64,000 nt of DNA from Ixodes scapularis (lineage: Eukaryota > Arthropoda > Arachnida > Ixodida > Ixodidae): the NCBI RefSeq assembly GCF_016920785.2, contig NW_024609846.1, forward strand, positions 117,827,473-117,891,472, given 5' to 3'. A program made the translations under genes and the position numbers. The stretch's first letter is position 1. Each line of letters begins with the position of its first letter. The notes beneath the pieces were generated by a model. That model did no database searches, was not told the origin of the DNA, and saw only the letters and a list, made by a program, of their open reading frames with translations. This document shows, one piece after another, positions 45,855 to 56,852 of the stretch.

Positions 45855-48800
45855 ATGTCGTTCGTTCTCTCTCTGAGTGTGCTCTTGGCCTTGGGTAAGA
45901 CTCGTCGACGCCTGCCAGTGGTCATTGGTTTAGTGGGCCGTGCCAGTTTAGAGAGAAAGTAGTTCTTTACAGAACCCGTATCCCGTGATTGAGGGTTGCC
46001 AGCCCATACGAGGCCTTTAATTTTAATGCGAACATAATTTTTTCAAGGGGTGTAAAAGACGAGTACCGTCTTCATTGTGTATATATGCGGTTCGGTGGAC
46101 ATAGAGGAGGAAATAGTACTTATGGTAGGTTGAATAATTAACTGAAATTTCTTGGGATGATTGCTTTTAGGGGTCATGTTTCAATTGCAATATTGACGTA
46201 AGTGACCGTTAGAGGCCAGATCAATTAAAATTATTTGTGCAAATTGAATGTTTTTTCCCGGATATTAATTAATACATTTTTTATGTCCTTTAGCCCGTTT
46301 TAAAAATTGCGCGCAAAAAGCACACCTCAAACCCTGTTGCTCACAATGACGCTTAGAAGAGCGACGTAGTCGTCTCGATCGCATCGTCATTCGTGTCATC
46401 TGCGTAGCCACCAAGAACACGCTGCGGAGATGGTGACGATACGATTGAAACGTCTACGTCCCTTTTCTAAGCGTCATATGGGCTCGCGGCACGCATTTTT
46501 TGCGCGCAGTTTGTTATCCGGGTAAAAACAAAAAAATTCGAAAATCCATAAATGAATATCTCAAAAACCATTACAGTCTAGCAAATATCTATTTTTTTTT
46601 AATATTGGATTCTCCGCTTAATGGTAATTGATCTTAATAAAGCAATTACAGCAGGACCCCTAAAACTAATTATAAAGTAAATTCGAAGGTTTTTACTTAA
46701 TAAGCCAACTTACCATGATGAGCATACCCTCATCTAATGTCCGCCACGCCTGATAAATAAATACACGGTGAAAAAAGAAATCCCCTAAATCTCTCCCCTT
46801 TAAAAAAACAAAAAAAAACTGTTAGAATTAAAATAAAACGCCCCGTGTCGTTACTGACAGCTTAAAGAACGCGCAGTGCGTGGCTTATGACGTTCGTGCG
46901 TCTTGATTTGTCATTCCAGCTTCCGCATTCTTTATTGGTGTTAATGCCTTAGCTTCATTAGCTGCAAAGTGATAATAAGTTACTCTGAATCCCTGTGCAT
47001 TTCTGAACCCTCTCAGTTTGACTGTTTCTCTATCGTTTGATATTTGGATCCTGGGTGTACCTTACTGTGGTATGCGGTCCAGCAGTTATAGCCTTTGTAA
47101 TCGGCCCGGCAGCCTCCTCTGAAAATTCCAGTCATGGTTATTGAGAATATAACGACTTTGCAGCTCCAACTACTAAATATTTCACGAGTTTGTGATATAT
47201 TTGATAAAATAAATTTAACTTGTCACGTTAAAAAAGTATTTTGGGGCATTCCTAGTTTAAATTTTCTTTCACTAAATCAAAGCTGAGAGTAACGTGTGAA
47301 CTGCTTTTAACTATTCCTCACATCTTGTGCAGGGCCGCTTAAAAGTTGAGTTTGCACAGCACACTTTTCTTATTATTATACCGTGCAGAAGCGTTGTTAA
47401 CCTCGTTTTATTGTCCCCCGCATTGTTGATATCTGGGTATACCAGCTTTTTCTTTCAAAACACTGACACCAAACCGACTAACACAAGTCGGTAAGAAGGC
47501 AAGTAAAATTCTGGTGATAAAATTGTCGACGTCAATCATATTTATGATCTTGCGTCTAAGAGTGAAGCTACCGGCGTTGTTAATGCGACAGAATGTAAAA
47601 TCAGAGCAAAAGCAAACGTGATTAGAGCGATCGTTTTATGCTCTTTCATTTTAATAAACTTGAAGCTTGTTAAACTTTCGCAGTTGCAATGAAAAGGACG
47701 AAATATGTGGGCGAACACATATCGATATTTGCCACGTCATCGCACATCACCAATATCTGCCTAAGATGTCAAATTGCCATGTGCCCTTGTTTCAACCTGC
47801 TCTATTTTAATTGTTAGAATCTGTTATCTCATCACTAGGCTTGGAAGGATTGACAATTTTCATCCTCAATACTCTTTGTGATAGGATGCAATGATGTCAC
47901 CAGCAGGTATATACACAACATCGGTTAGTCCGGTAAAGATGAATTACCATAAGGGGAGATGGAAACAACTATTAGAGCAGCTAGAAATGCCATATATGAA
48001 GGGTAGAATAAAGTTATCGTATATTACGTTGGACAACAAACTTTTTAATTCGGAAACTTCTTTTAAATCCGGGAGAGTAAAATGCGAGAAAGTGCAATCG
48101 AGTTTACCTACTTTGATGAGACGAAAAGATGCACTAATATATTTTGTTACGTTACACACGTTGAATAATGTGCTTGTGCCGATCGTCACTTTGTGTTCCA
48201 GTCTCCCACTTCAGGGTAGATGCTAAATTATTAATGGTTTATGACTATTATTTGTATAAAAATGAATTGTTTTTCAACTTTTACTATCCGGCATGATTCT
48301 GTGACTTGTGCTGCGTTCAGAACTGAAGTATTCGATACTTTTCGAGGACGCCCCAGAAGTTACAATTGTAAAAAATCATTCTCTTATTTATTCACGAGAT
48401 ATACCATAATGTGAGTTGCTTCAACTATGTCACATTTTATTTCAGTGCCCTTTACCCTACTCAACTGGCAAACAAAAAAACTGCGAACACAAAAACTGCA
48501 AAGAAACGTGCATATTGAAAGATTTACGGAAACTTCCTTCATTGCTGACCGTTTCTGTAGAATAGTTCGAACCACTCATTTTGATTGGATGGCTATATGC
48601 ATTATCCGTTAACCATGAAGATTAGTTATTATAAATGGCTTCTGTGCCTATAAGCGAATAGAGGTTTTAATCCTGAGTTAACCTACTAGGTAAATATTTG
48701 GTTGGAGAAGCTCTTTAAGCACGTTAATTTACCCTACCAGGTGGAGTCGCTGTGGGGTCCAGTCAAACCTGCCAAGCGGTGAGTGTGCTCGTCAGATATA

Positions 48801-51800
48801 TGGCGAATTGAGGAATAATGACGTTCCTGCCATTGAATAAGAAGTACATATTAAACTCTAATTGTCCAAGCGCGCAATCCGCACCTTGTGGTATGGGTAC
48901 TGAAATAAACCATTATGGGTATTTAGAACAAATAAGCCTACGCATTGATTTGTTGACTAGAATATCTTAAAAAAAACCTCTGCTTCGAAACCGATACAGA
49001 AAGGGGTGGGATAAAAAACTAGACAAAGGATATTTTCTCATTCTTTGAGTCGTCGCAGACGAAAAAGAAATATACAAGAACTGCTCAATGAGCTTCCTCA
49101 AAAGTGAGCGGCCTTTATTTTACAGTCAGGGAAAAGAATGAGAGCACCGTTATCGAATTATTTATTATTCTGAAGATAAGAGGTATAACGATAATGATAC
49201 ATTATGATCAAAGACGCCGGCAGAGTATCGAGTGTAGTTATTGGAGTTATCGGCAAGGTCTACTAATACCCCTGTTACACGGGCACCCTTAACCAGGGCT
49301 ATCTCAGCTTTATTAGCCGTTACGCGGCACCAAAGTTATCACACTATACTGTCGAACAGTTATTTCAGAAGTAGTGAAGAGTGTGCTGGCGCTGCTTTGA
49401 TGGGTGCTCAAGATGCTCAAGCGCATGTTCACCAATAACATTGACTGTATTGCCGCAGAATGTTGTCCGCAAGTATTGTGCACTAACTGTGGCCTAGCCT
49501 AACTGCAGTTAAGTGTGCCCATGTAACAAAGGTACTAAACTTCCTTTTATTGGGAGCCAGTATTTAGTTTAAACCCGTTTTATTTGTAGAATGGCTCAAA
49601 CACCCTTAAGAAGAACGCATTAAATGGGATACGCAACTATGGTTAAGCAAGTGCTGGAAATATGTTGTGTCCGAGGTGGTAGTGATTGCCTAAGTGCACG
49701 CCAATGCGAGCAGTAAGCATCGTTTTGAGTGCAATCACTAGTGCGCCTTTTAAGTTTGTAGTGTACTGGCTGAATTGCCTATATACAGCAGAGACGTCAT
49801 GATTCAATCCGACAAACTTCCTGTTGTCCAAAAATATTTCTAAAACATGCTTGACTTCCTTTCATTTTGCTTCATTTTGTTTAGTGCTTATAAGAAAATT
49901 TTGATTCCGTGTCTTATCATCTTATACATATATATGAAAAAAAAAAGTATAACCATGGGATGGTAACTTTTAAATATACATCTACCTGAGTGATTTACTT
50001 TTCTGTCCTGTAACATTGCACGAATTTGTTTGCAGGATTCGAATTGTTCCCGTGGGCAGAGATGCGTTTCTCACTTCAACTTCGCAAGTTCTGCGAACTG
50101 TGAAGAATCCCGTTATTGTGAGTACATTTCATCATCTTACGGGACGTTTGCGAGTAAAGCAGACCTTGTTGCTCGCTCCGCAATAGTAAAGTTTTTCCCA
50201 CTTTCCCAAAATGCACCACAAGCCCTTTAGACAAGGTATGAACTTCACGTGTGAGAAGATTTGAAATACTTTCTGCACATTTGTAATGTAGCAATGTAGC
50301 CGGCTTTGGAAACATGTATTACTTCGCGCGTGCGGACGATTGCGAAAAAAGCCACTGGCCGCCGCCATGTCTTTGCTCGTGCGGACATGCGCGTGCAATT
50401 TTAAGCTTGCCATGGCTATGTTCACGCGCAAACTGCACGGGCTTTCACTCATGGGGTACCCAGTCGAGGCGCCACGCTTGCAATAGACCTTTTGCCGAAT
50501 TACACAAGCATCCAAAAGAATGCGGTGTGTGTAGGTACACGAGCTGCGCGTGCTGGCATAGTCAGCTCTCACTGTTCGAAAGCAAAAATCTAAAACAAAT
50601 GACACTTCGCACACGCGTTGAACGGACGCTTTATTTTGTTTATTTACTTCGAACCATTTTGTATAGGGAGTATTCACTGGCGGCCATAGCTGTGTGCGCG
50701 ACTGCTGAGCGCGTGCTGATGGCGAGCTTCCACAGCTCTTTTGTAACGTACATTCTGCGCCCTCAAGATTGCCGGCCTTAGCAGCCTATTAAAGTGGGCT
50801 CGTTCTGAGCATGGGTTCTGAACAGCACCCACAAATATGGCGCCCAGTGAATGCTCCTTATAGGGAAGGCGAGCACGTGCAACACGTGTACCTACGTTCC
50901 CAATATTGTTTTTGATGCTTGGGTAATTTAGCGAAATGTCTAATATCTTTACTCAAGAGCGTCGATCATTGCTGCAATTGTTTTCTAGAAAAAATTACAA
51001 ATTGCGTTTAAACTTTGTGATCAAACTATCTAACGTTACAGCACCCAAAAATGCGTACTTTATCTACATAATAAAGTTAAAAAAAAAAAAACACGCAAGA
51101 ATTTCTTTTCTTGCTAGCAATATTTCTGCTAAACACAATGTTTGATTTGGTATAAGATAAAAAAAACGAGGTTTTTAATAGCATTTTTTTTTTGCGAGAA
51201 CACTTTAGGTAGAGAGCTCGAAGAAACTATATGGTCAAGAATGACAAATGATTAGGCGGATAATAACTGGGGAAACTAAGCGTTTGATGGGGCGAGCCTG
51301 TGCTTAAAACGAAATAGAAAAATGTCAGCGTCGCAGTCGTCGATGTCGGCAAACCAGCACGATTGATCGCTGAGGAGAGACTGACTCCGGCTCGCCAAGT
51401 GGAGTCCCTTATGTGCAGTACACGCGTCGGCTTTCGGATCAATCAGGGTAGGAGGTTCGGCGCGTGGAACATACGGAGCTTGAACAAGCGACCGTGTTTT
51501 ACGAATTTACCACAGTGCGACATTTACAGAAAAGAACAAAAGGTGCGTCCGCGCCCAGGCATCGAACCTTTCCCCATTGCGTGGGAGTTCAGCACGATAA
51601 CCATTTGTTCGGCCACGGGGACTTTTTGTGTTATATCCTTATTCGGAATACAGACACATGGATACATGAGTTTGCACATTACTTACACTTTTAAAATGAT
51701 GAAGGCCAGTGCTTATGGGCGGGTGGTGATTCAAATTCTTTCATGCGTGTGAGGATATCAAACACTCCAATCGACTCAGGCGGGTTGTCGCTCTGTTCAT

Positions 51801-52311
51801 AAGCACTCTTTACCTGCGCAACATAATCAATAAAAGAAATACGCGCTGACTTGGGGAAATGCTCTGCGTGTATCACCGCCATCCGCGACTTCCACAGGCT
51901 AAACCCGAAAACCATAATCATGTCTAGCGGAAGGTTCTCGTTTGCCCCGATGGGTAGAAAACGGATAAAATGGGGTAATAAGCACAGGTCGTTTTTCAAA
52001 GTTCGTTGCAGAATATCGCTTCCCCCCCCCCCCCCCCCCCCCTCAAAAAAAGAAAAAAGAAAAAAAAAGAACACTGCTTTTTAGCAGTACAGAAAACTAA
52101 GTTCGATAGTTTCGGGAACCTTGCACAGTGGGCAGTTAACACGCCCTCGTTCGGCCACGGGTATGCTTACTCGGAGACGCGCGTGGCATTATTACTTCAT
52201 TTCACAACGTTAACACCGTTTTTATTCGTGTGGAACACTTGATATGCTTTACTAAAACGATTTTGTATCTGCATTTATTTAGGTATCCCCGTAACCAGTG
52301 GATCATGCACG
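45855..52311 (+). CDS. Cysteine-rich secreted peptide gene, partial, candidate paralogue
   Basis: Exon 1 (45855-45894) encodes MSFVLSLSVLLALG, a typical signal-peptide core, and ends G|GTAAG in phase 1. A possible exon 2 at 47904-47932 (29 nt; or 47907 with the second AG of CAGCAG) restores phase 0 but has a poor pyrimidine tract. The firm exons are 50036-50117 (82 nt, TTTGTTTGCAG acceptor, GTGAGT donor) and 52283-52311 (29 nt, TTTATTTAG acceptor, GTAAGT donor). They encode DSNC-x5-C-x11-C-x5-C-x7-C, with Cys 4 built across the intron as T|GT. Sizes, phases and spacing equal those of the minus-strand gene at 19179-19397; 15 of 37 residues agree. The linkage of exon 1 to the later exons is inference. 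The 3' end was not found. The role is unknown, presumably extracellular. Confidence 0.5.
46165..46665. mobile_element. Long-arm foldback element, tips TTTTAGGGGTC
   Basis: Almost the whole element is two inverted arms. The tips are TTTTAGGGGTC. Inner landmarks TTGCGCGCAAAAAG and CTGCGCGCAAAAAA, and ATGACGCTTAGAA in both arms, are placed symmetrically around about 46425. Non-coding. It lies in the presumed first intron of the plus-strand cysteine-rich gene. Confidence 0.75.
46680..49260. other. Presumed intron; one weak exon candidate
   Basis: Apart from the 29-nt candidate exon at 47904-47932, nothing was recognised. An open frame at 47891-48226 has no known domain. Confidence 0.35.
49269..49532. 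mobile_element. MITE, TIR CCCCTGTTACACGGGCAC
   Basis: The left end CCCCTGTTACACGGGCAC matches the inverse of the right end (CCTTTGTTACATGGGCAC). Flanks TACTAATA and TACTAAAC agree in six of eight bases, suggesting an old 8-bp hAT-type duplication. Confidence 0.65.
51553..51620 (-). repeat. tRNA-derived SINE head
   Basis: On the minus strand TGGCCGAACAAATGGTTATC is followed 26 bases later by an exact B-box GGTTCGATGCC (51558-51568), with a stem-like CCCACGCAATGGGG between. It resembles a degraded tRNA gene. It lies in the intron between the 82-nt and 29-nt exons of the plus-strand gene. Confidence 0.55.
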
Positions 52312-52895
52312 GTAAGTCGGCCTTTTTTTTTTTTTTTTTTTTCATTGACATTTGAACCAATAGGGCAAGTTTCTTACTATACAAGTGGGCATTCAAAAAT
52401 AGAGCTAGAAGTGTGTTCGTCAGAAAAACAAACCGCGTTCTTAACTCTGCATAGCTTTGCATTCCGCGCTTTAAGTCTGCCCTTGAGTCCATTTCTCGTG
52501 GAGCACACAGGGAGCCAACGACTACAACCTGGAGCGTTCGACTCGTCCAACACGAAGCTGAAGCCGAAGTTCACGGAAACCGCGCCGATTGGACTCTTGC
52601 GACAGCGGTGTGACGTCATCGTCGCAAGAGCCCAGTCGGTGCGTTCCCTGAACTTTGTCGAGCACTCGGTGGCTCCCAGAAGGATCCAGACCGATCGTGC
52701 TTATGGGAACGACAAAGCCTCAGGAGCACAAAATCGAATGCTTTTCACGCGCTAGCATTAATACCCACGTGCCAGCGAAACGCTGAGCGGTCCGTCTGGG
52801 GACAAAACACTGGAAAGGAAAGCGCGCCGCGTAAAGGGGAGGAGCCAAGTGAAGGACAAAGGGGAGGGGGAGGCGACGTCACGGGGTGGAAGCCA

Positions 52896-53069
52896 ATGCG
52901 CGCGCGGGAAACCGGTGAACGGCGAAAGGAGCGTCAGGCAGTGGATGCCGCTGCTAAGCGTGCAAGGCAGGCGAACGAGGTAGAGGAGAGGAAGCAGCGC
53001 CTAGCTCGGCTAGCTGGCCAAAATGCGGCGCAAGAAACGGCAAGGCGACGTGGGTCTGAGCGCGACTGA
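52896..53069 (+). CDS. 57-codon Arg/Lys/Ala-rich ORF, STPR-like fragment
   Basis: ATG at 52896 to TGA at 53067 reads a highly charged helix: MRARETGERRKERQ, then AKRARQANEVEERKQRLARL, then ETARRRGSERD. The RARET-ERR and EERKQRLARLAGQ pattern resembles the 23-residue STPR repeats that are widespread in arthropod, including tick, proteins. Only about two units are present and there is no other domain, so it may be a fragment of a dispersed repeat gene. It sits in a GC-rich patch (about 52500-53110). Expression is unknown. Confidence 0.35.
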   Translation: MRARETGERRKERQAVDAAAKRARQANEVEERKQRLARLAGQNAAQETARRRGSERD

Positions 53070-53524
53070 TGCTGGGACGAAGCCGGCTCGGCGAGCCCGC
53101 TCCGCCGGATAAGGTTAAAGGGACATTCATTGGTAGATCCTTAGGGAATGCGTTAGCATGACCCTTGGGAAACGCCAGACACGTCCCCCTTTGGAGGAAT
53201 CTAACACTGACCTTGTAGCGAATCCAAGCGATAAAAAAGTGGTTTGAACAAAGTGCCACTATTGCCTGTGACAGGTTATACATTCAGTAGACGTTTCGCC
53301 CGCAGCGCGAGCTTTCTTCTTTGATTAGAATTCGCCGCTCGTGTACTCAAAGGCCTGCGGGAAGACAGTGAATACGTGTTGAAAGCGGAGCTTTTAATAC
53401 ATTTTTGGCCTGTCCCCGACTATGGTTATTGGAAGCACACCCCGTTAATATCCGAGTATTCAACTTGCCATTCTAATTAAATACTTAAAACAATGTTGCT
53501 AAATCGAGCAAAATAAATAACTAA

Positions 53525-53736
53525 AGGCTGGTTCACACAGTCCGATTTTTCTTACGTTACGGTACGGAAGCTTGCCTGTACTTGCGCACAGGTCGCCAGG
53601 ACAAATGTGCTTCATATTAGGCGTTGCTACCAGTTCATGAAGAGAGCCTTTCACGCGACATTTGAGACACGAATGTTTCGGTGACATATCCGTAACGAAA
53701 GAATATGTAAAGAAACGGAGCTGTGTGAACCAGCCT
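53525..53736. mobile_element. PIF/Harbinger-type MITE, TIR AGGCTGGTTCACACAG
   Basis: AGGCTGGTTCACACAG at the left is exactly inverted at the right. TAA flanks both ends (53522-53524, 53737-53739), the 3-bp target of PIF/Harbinger elements. 212 bp. Confidence 0.85.
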
Positions 53737-54182
53737 TAACTTTGGCACTGTCATCTACCCACCAGCATTACACCACAGTCAAATCAATGTAAAATTTTGG
53801 GGTTTTTCGTGTGTAACCAACGAAGGACTTTGGCATGCCCCAGCGGTGGACTGAGGATTAATTTAAACCACCTGCGTATTTTTAACGCGAGAGCGTTAAG
53901 GACTTCGTGTCGCACCGGCCTCGGTGGCGTCGCAGAAAAGTCGGTGTCGGTGGCGTGCCGCGAAAATTCTGATTGGCCGATAGGGTCATGACGCCACAGC
54001 CAGATGACCTCGCGCGTGAATTTAAAACAACCTACGACGCTCACGTGGAACGTTATGCCACGAGTGGAATGAAAGTTATTAAAAAAACATGGCATGAAAC
54101 GCGAATTAAAGGTCGCCGCATGTCTCAATATATTTCACTTTATAAATTAATTCATTCGGCTTAAAAAAATTTTAATGAATTT

Positions 54183-54240
54183 TAGGCGGGATTCGATCCC
54201 CCGACCCTTCGGTTGCGAGCCACACCCACTACTGTCTACG
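54183..54240 (-). repeat. tRNA-like SINE remnant
   Basis: The minus strand reads GTGGCTCGCAACCGAAGGGT, then a B-box GGATCGAATCC inside a GGGGGATCGAATCCCGCC T-arm. The upstream D-arm is irregular, so a working tRNA is unlikely. Confidence 0.45.
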
Positions 54241-54749
54241 TTGCGCAATTCAGGCTTGCAGAGCGGATGAAAAGGCGATGCGAACGGGACCCGATAACGC
54301 TCGCGTTCCACTCTTAAAGGTACCATGAGGAGGTTTTTGAGATTGCCCAAACATGGCGATAACTCCCTCTGCGGGCTCTAAGCATCTTGCGGGCACCAAG
54401 CATCCGATTTCCCCATTAAAAATGAAATCAAAGATCGAACGCACCAAGGTCATCTCCTGCGACGGGAGGAGCATTGTACCGGGAGCCAGGACCACTGTCA
54501 GCCAATAGCAAGATAAAAAAACCTCGCGCCTCCTACCGGTAGAACCGGGGAGCGATAACTCGAATTCGCGCGGCTCGTTGCCCATTTGCTTCGAGAAGTA
54601 TGGGTATCTCCGCCTAATGGGCTTTTGTCAACCCCCGAGTGAGGATACTTCAACTTCCTCTGCTGGTGCAAGCTCGTGCAATGACAAGCTTCTATGCACT
54701 ATGAAGGTAACAGAATTGCGTGGATTGCACGTGCTCTACCCATAGTTAG

Positions 54750-55918
54750 GAAAGCAAAAACGCCCCCAGCGAGCTTCTCGCTGCAAATTCATCCCGGACC
54801 TTCGGCGAGGGTCGTACTGGCATAGCAGGGTGATTTCAGATAAGATCGACCAAAGGATGGCTAGTCTACATTTTCAAATCAACTGATGTTTTTATATGTT
54901 ATTGTCTAGTGTCTGGTATGAACGAATCCAAACTTAGTTTTGACTAGAAAAAATACTTGGGGACAGGAAAAATCGTAAGGCATGAGGTGGTGGACAGTTG
55001 CATTAACGCGCACTGATGGAGGGGGCCCGTTTGAGAGTGAATAACTAAAGCGATAAGATTAGGAGAACTCTAATACGTTTTAGGCGCACACTATGGGTAT
55101 AGCTTGCTTGTAATATAAAGTAATCATATTTATTTAAAATTTATTTATTTTTCTAAAAATAACCAAACATGCCTGCTCGAACGACAAATGGCAAACTTTG
55201 GAGGTCTGTATCTCATGAAATAATTTAATCATTATGATATAATTTGCAGATATTATTCTAATAATATATAGCTAATATTTAAAAAATAACTAAGGTATCT
55301 GTGTAATACAATAGTTAGGATATATTTCGTCAAACATGGAAAAAAAATCAAACAAAGAAAAATTCCGATGCGAATACAAAAAAACACCACCCTCGATTTT
55401 TTTTTAAATTTGGGTAACCTGTTATACTCTATTTCGGCATTCATTTCCATTAAAAACATGTTGCATCATTTTATTGAGAACGAAGATACAACTCCCCAAA
55501 GTAGGGTCCTTTTTCAAAGCCTACACTTAGCAGCGTTTTATACAAGAACTGACTCTGAGTTCCAGTTTCATGAAACCAACACACATCTTTTATATATTTT
55601 TATTCAGATGAGGCCAATGATAACTAAAGAAATCGTTCACACACTTAAATTAAGGAGAAACTACTGTGTACACAGAGGTATCATATTACGGACTAGTGAT
55701 CCGAGAAAAGATCATGCAGCCATCGGCCACTAGGAACTTTGTTTACTTTATTCTCCTGCGACACTATATGCTATTCCCTCTTCCGCTCTACCTTCATCTC
55801 TCTCTCTCTCTCTCTCATATATATCCCTGATATATATCCAGAACAAAAACATGTTCAAGCATTCCCTTTCTGCGTGGTAGTGTTCTGTGGCTAGCAAAAA
55901 TCATTTCCTCGCTAAGCT
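54750..55918. other. No gene recognised
   Basis: AT-rich; a (CT)n microsatellite lies at about 55797-55816 followed by an AT-rich tract. Downstream exons of BBS4 would be expected in this direction but none was recognised. Confidence 0.35.
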
Positions 55919-56018
55919 NNNNNNNNNNNNNNNNNNNNNNNNNNNNNNNNNNNNNNNNNNNNNNNNNNNNNNNNNNNNNNNNNNNNNNNNNNNNNNNNNN
56001 NNNNNNNNNNNNNNNNNN
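55919..56018. other. Assembly gap, 100 N
   Basis: Exactly 100 N, the usual placeholder for a gap of unknown size. Confidence 1.
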
Positions 56019-56852
56019 AAAGACACAAAAAAAAAAAAAGAAACACACCCACAAGGGTGAAATATGGATCGTCTCAGGGCTAAAACCCTAAGCGTTTTAC
56101 CGGAGCAACCCTAGACTGCTGGTGAGCCCCCTAAAATAGGATGGCAGCAATACTAGCATCTTCCTAGGGATATCTTGTTACAAGCAACAAGCACCGCATG
56201 CAGTTTCCAGATACGCAGAAAAACGGCAATTCAGATGCATCAATCACGAGAGAGGAATCACGATTCTGTTCTTAATATAAGGCGATTCCGCCTTATAAAC
56301 TCGACAGTTCAAAGCCATTTATCTACAGAATGACCGTCTCGGAAGTTCCGAAGGTTACAAGTATGTTCCTTCACTAACGTAAATATTTCACGTAACGAAT
56401 AACCAATCGAAGTTCTAATCTGAGTATGTCAAAGTGAAAAGCATTGGTGCGTGCAATCATTATTCGATATATTCGTCGAAGCAGCCTCCGCTGTGGCGGT
56501 TTTTGAAGGGCAAAGCGTACGCTAAGAAATAACGTTAAAATCATAAGCTAAAAAAAACAAAAAAACGGTTTATGCTTGGCGCATGCGCATTGGCGACTTC
56601 GCCATTCTTTTTGCGTATGCTATTATAAGATTTACTCAGTGCATCGCGAGTTGCAAGCATCGAATTTTCGTCTCTCCGTAACCAATGAGATTGCAGTATG
56701 CGTGAATAAGAACACCGAAGGAACCAATCACGAAGCAAGAGGCGTCATAAGCCCCGCCCTGTTTTTCTTAAGCTGTTGGTGGCTGGATAGACACAAGGTT
56801 AAAGAAACTGGCTCACAGCCGGGTCCACTTCTCTGCCGGGAGTCCGTTGTAC

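Noticed and set aside
47891..48226. 111-codon plus-strand frame
   Set aside because: Longer than most, but no domain, signal peptide or cysteine pattern; only a possible 29-nt exon within it fits the gene model.
54183..54240. Functional tRNA gene on the minus strand
   Set aside because: The T-arm is good but the D-arm and acceptor stem do not pair.
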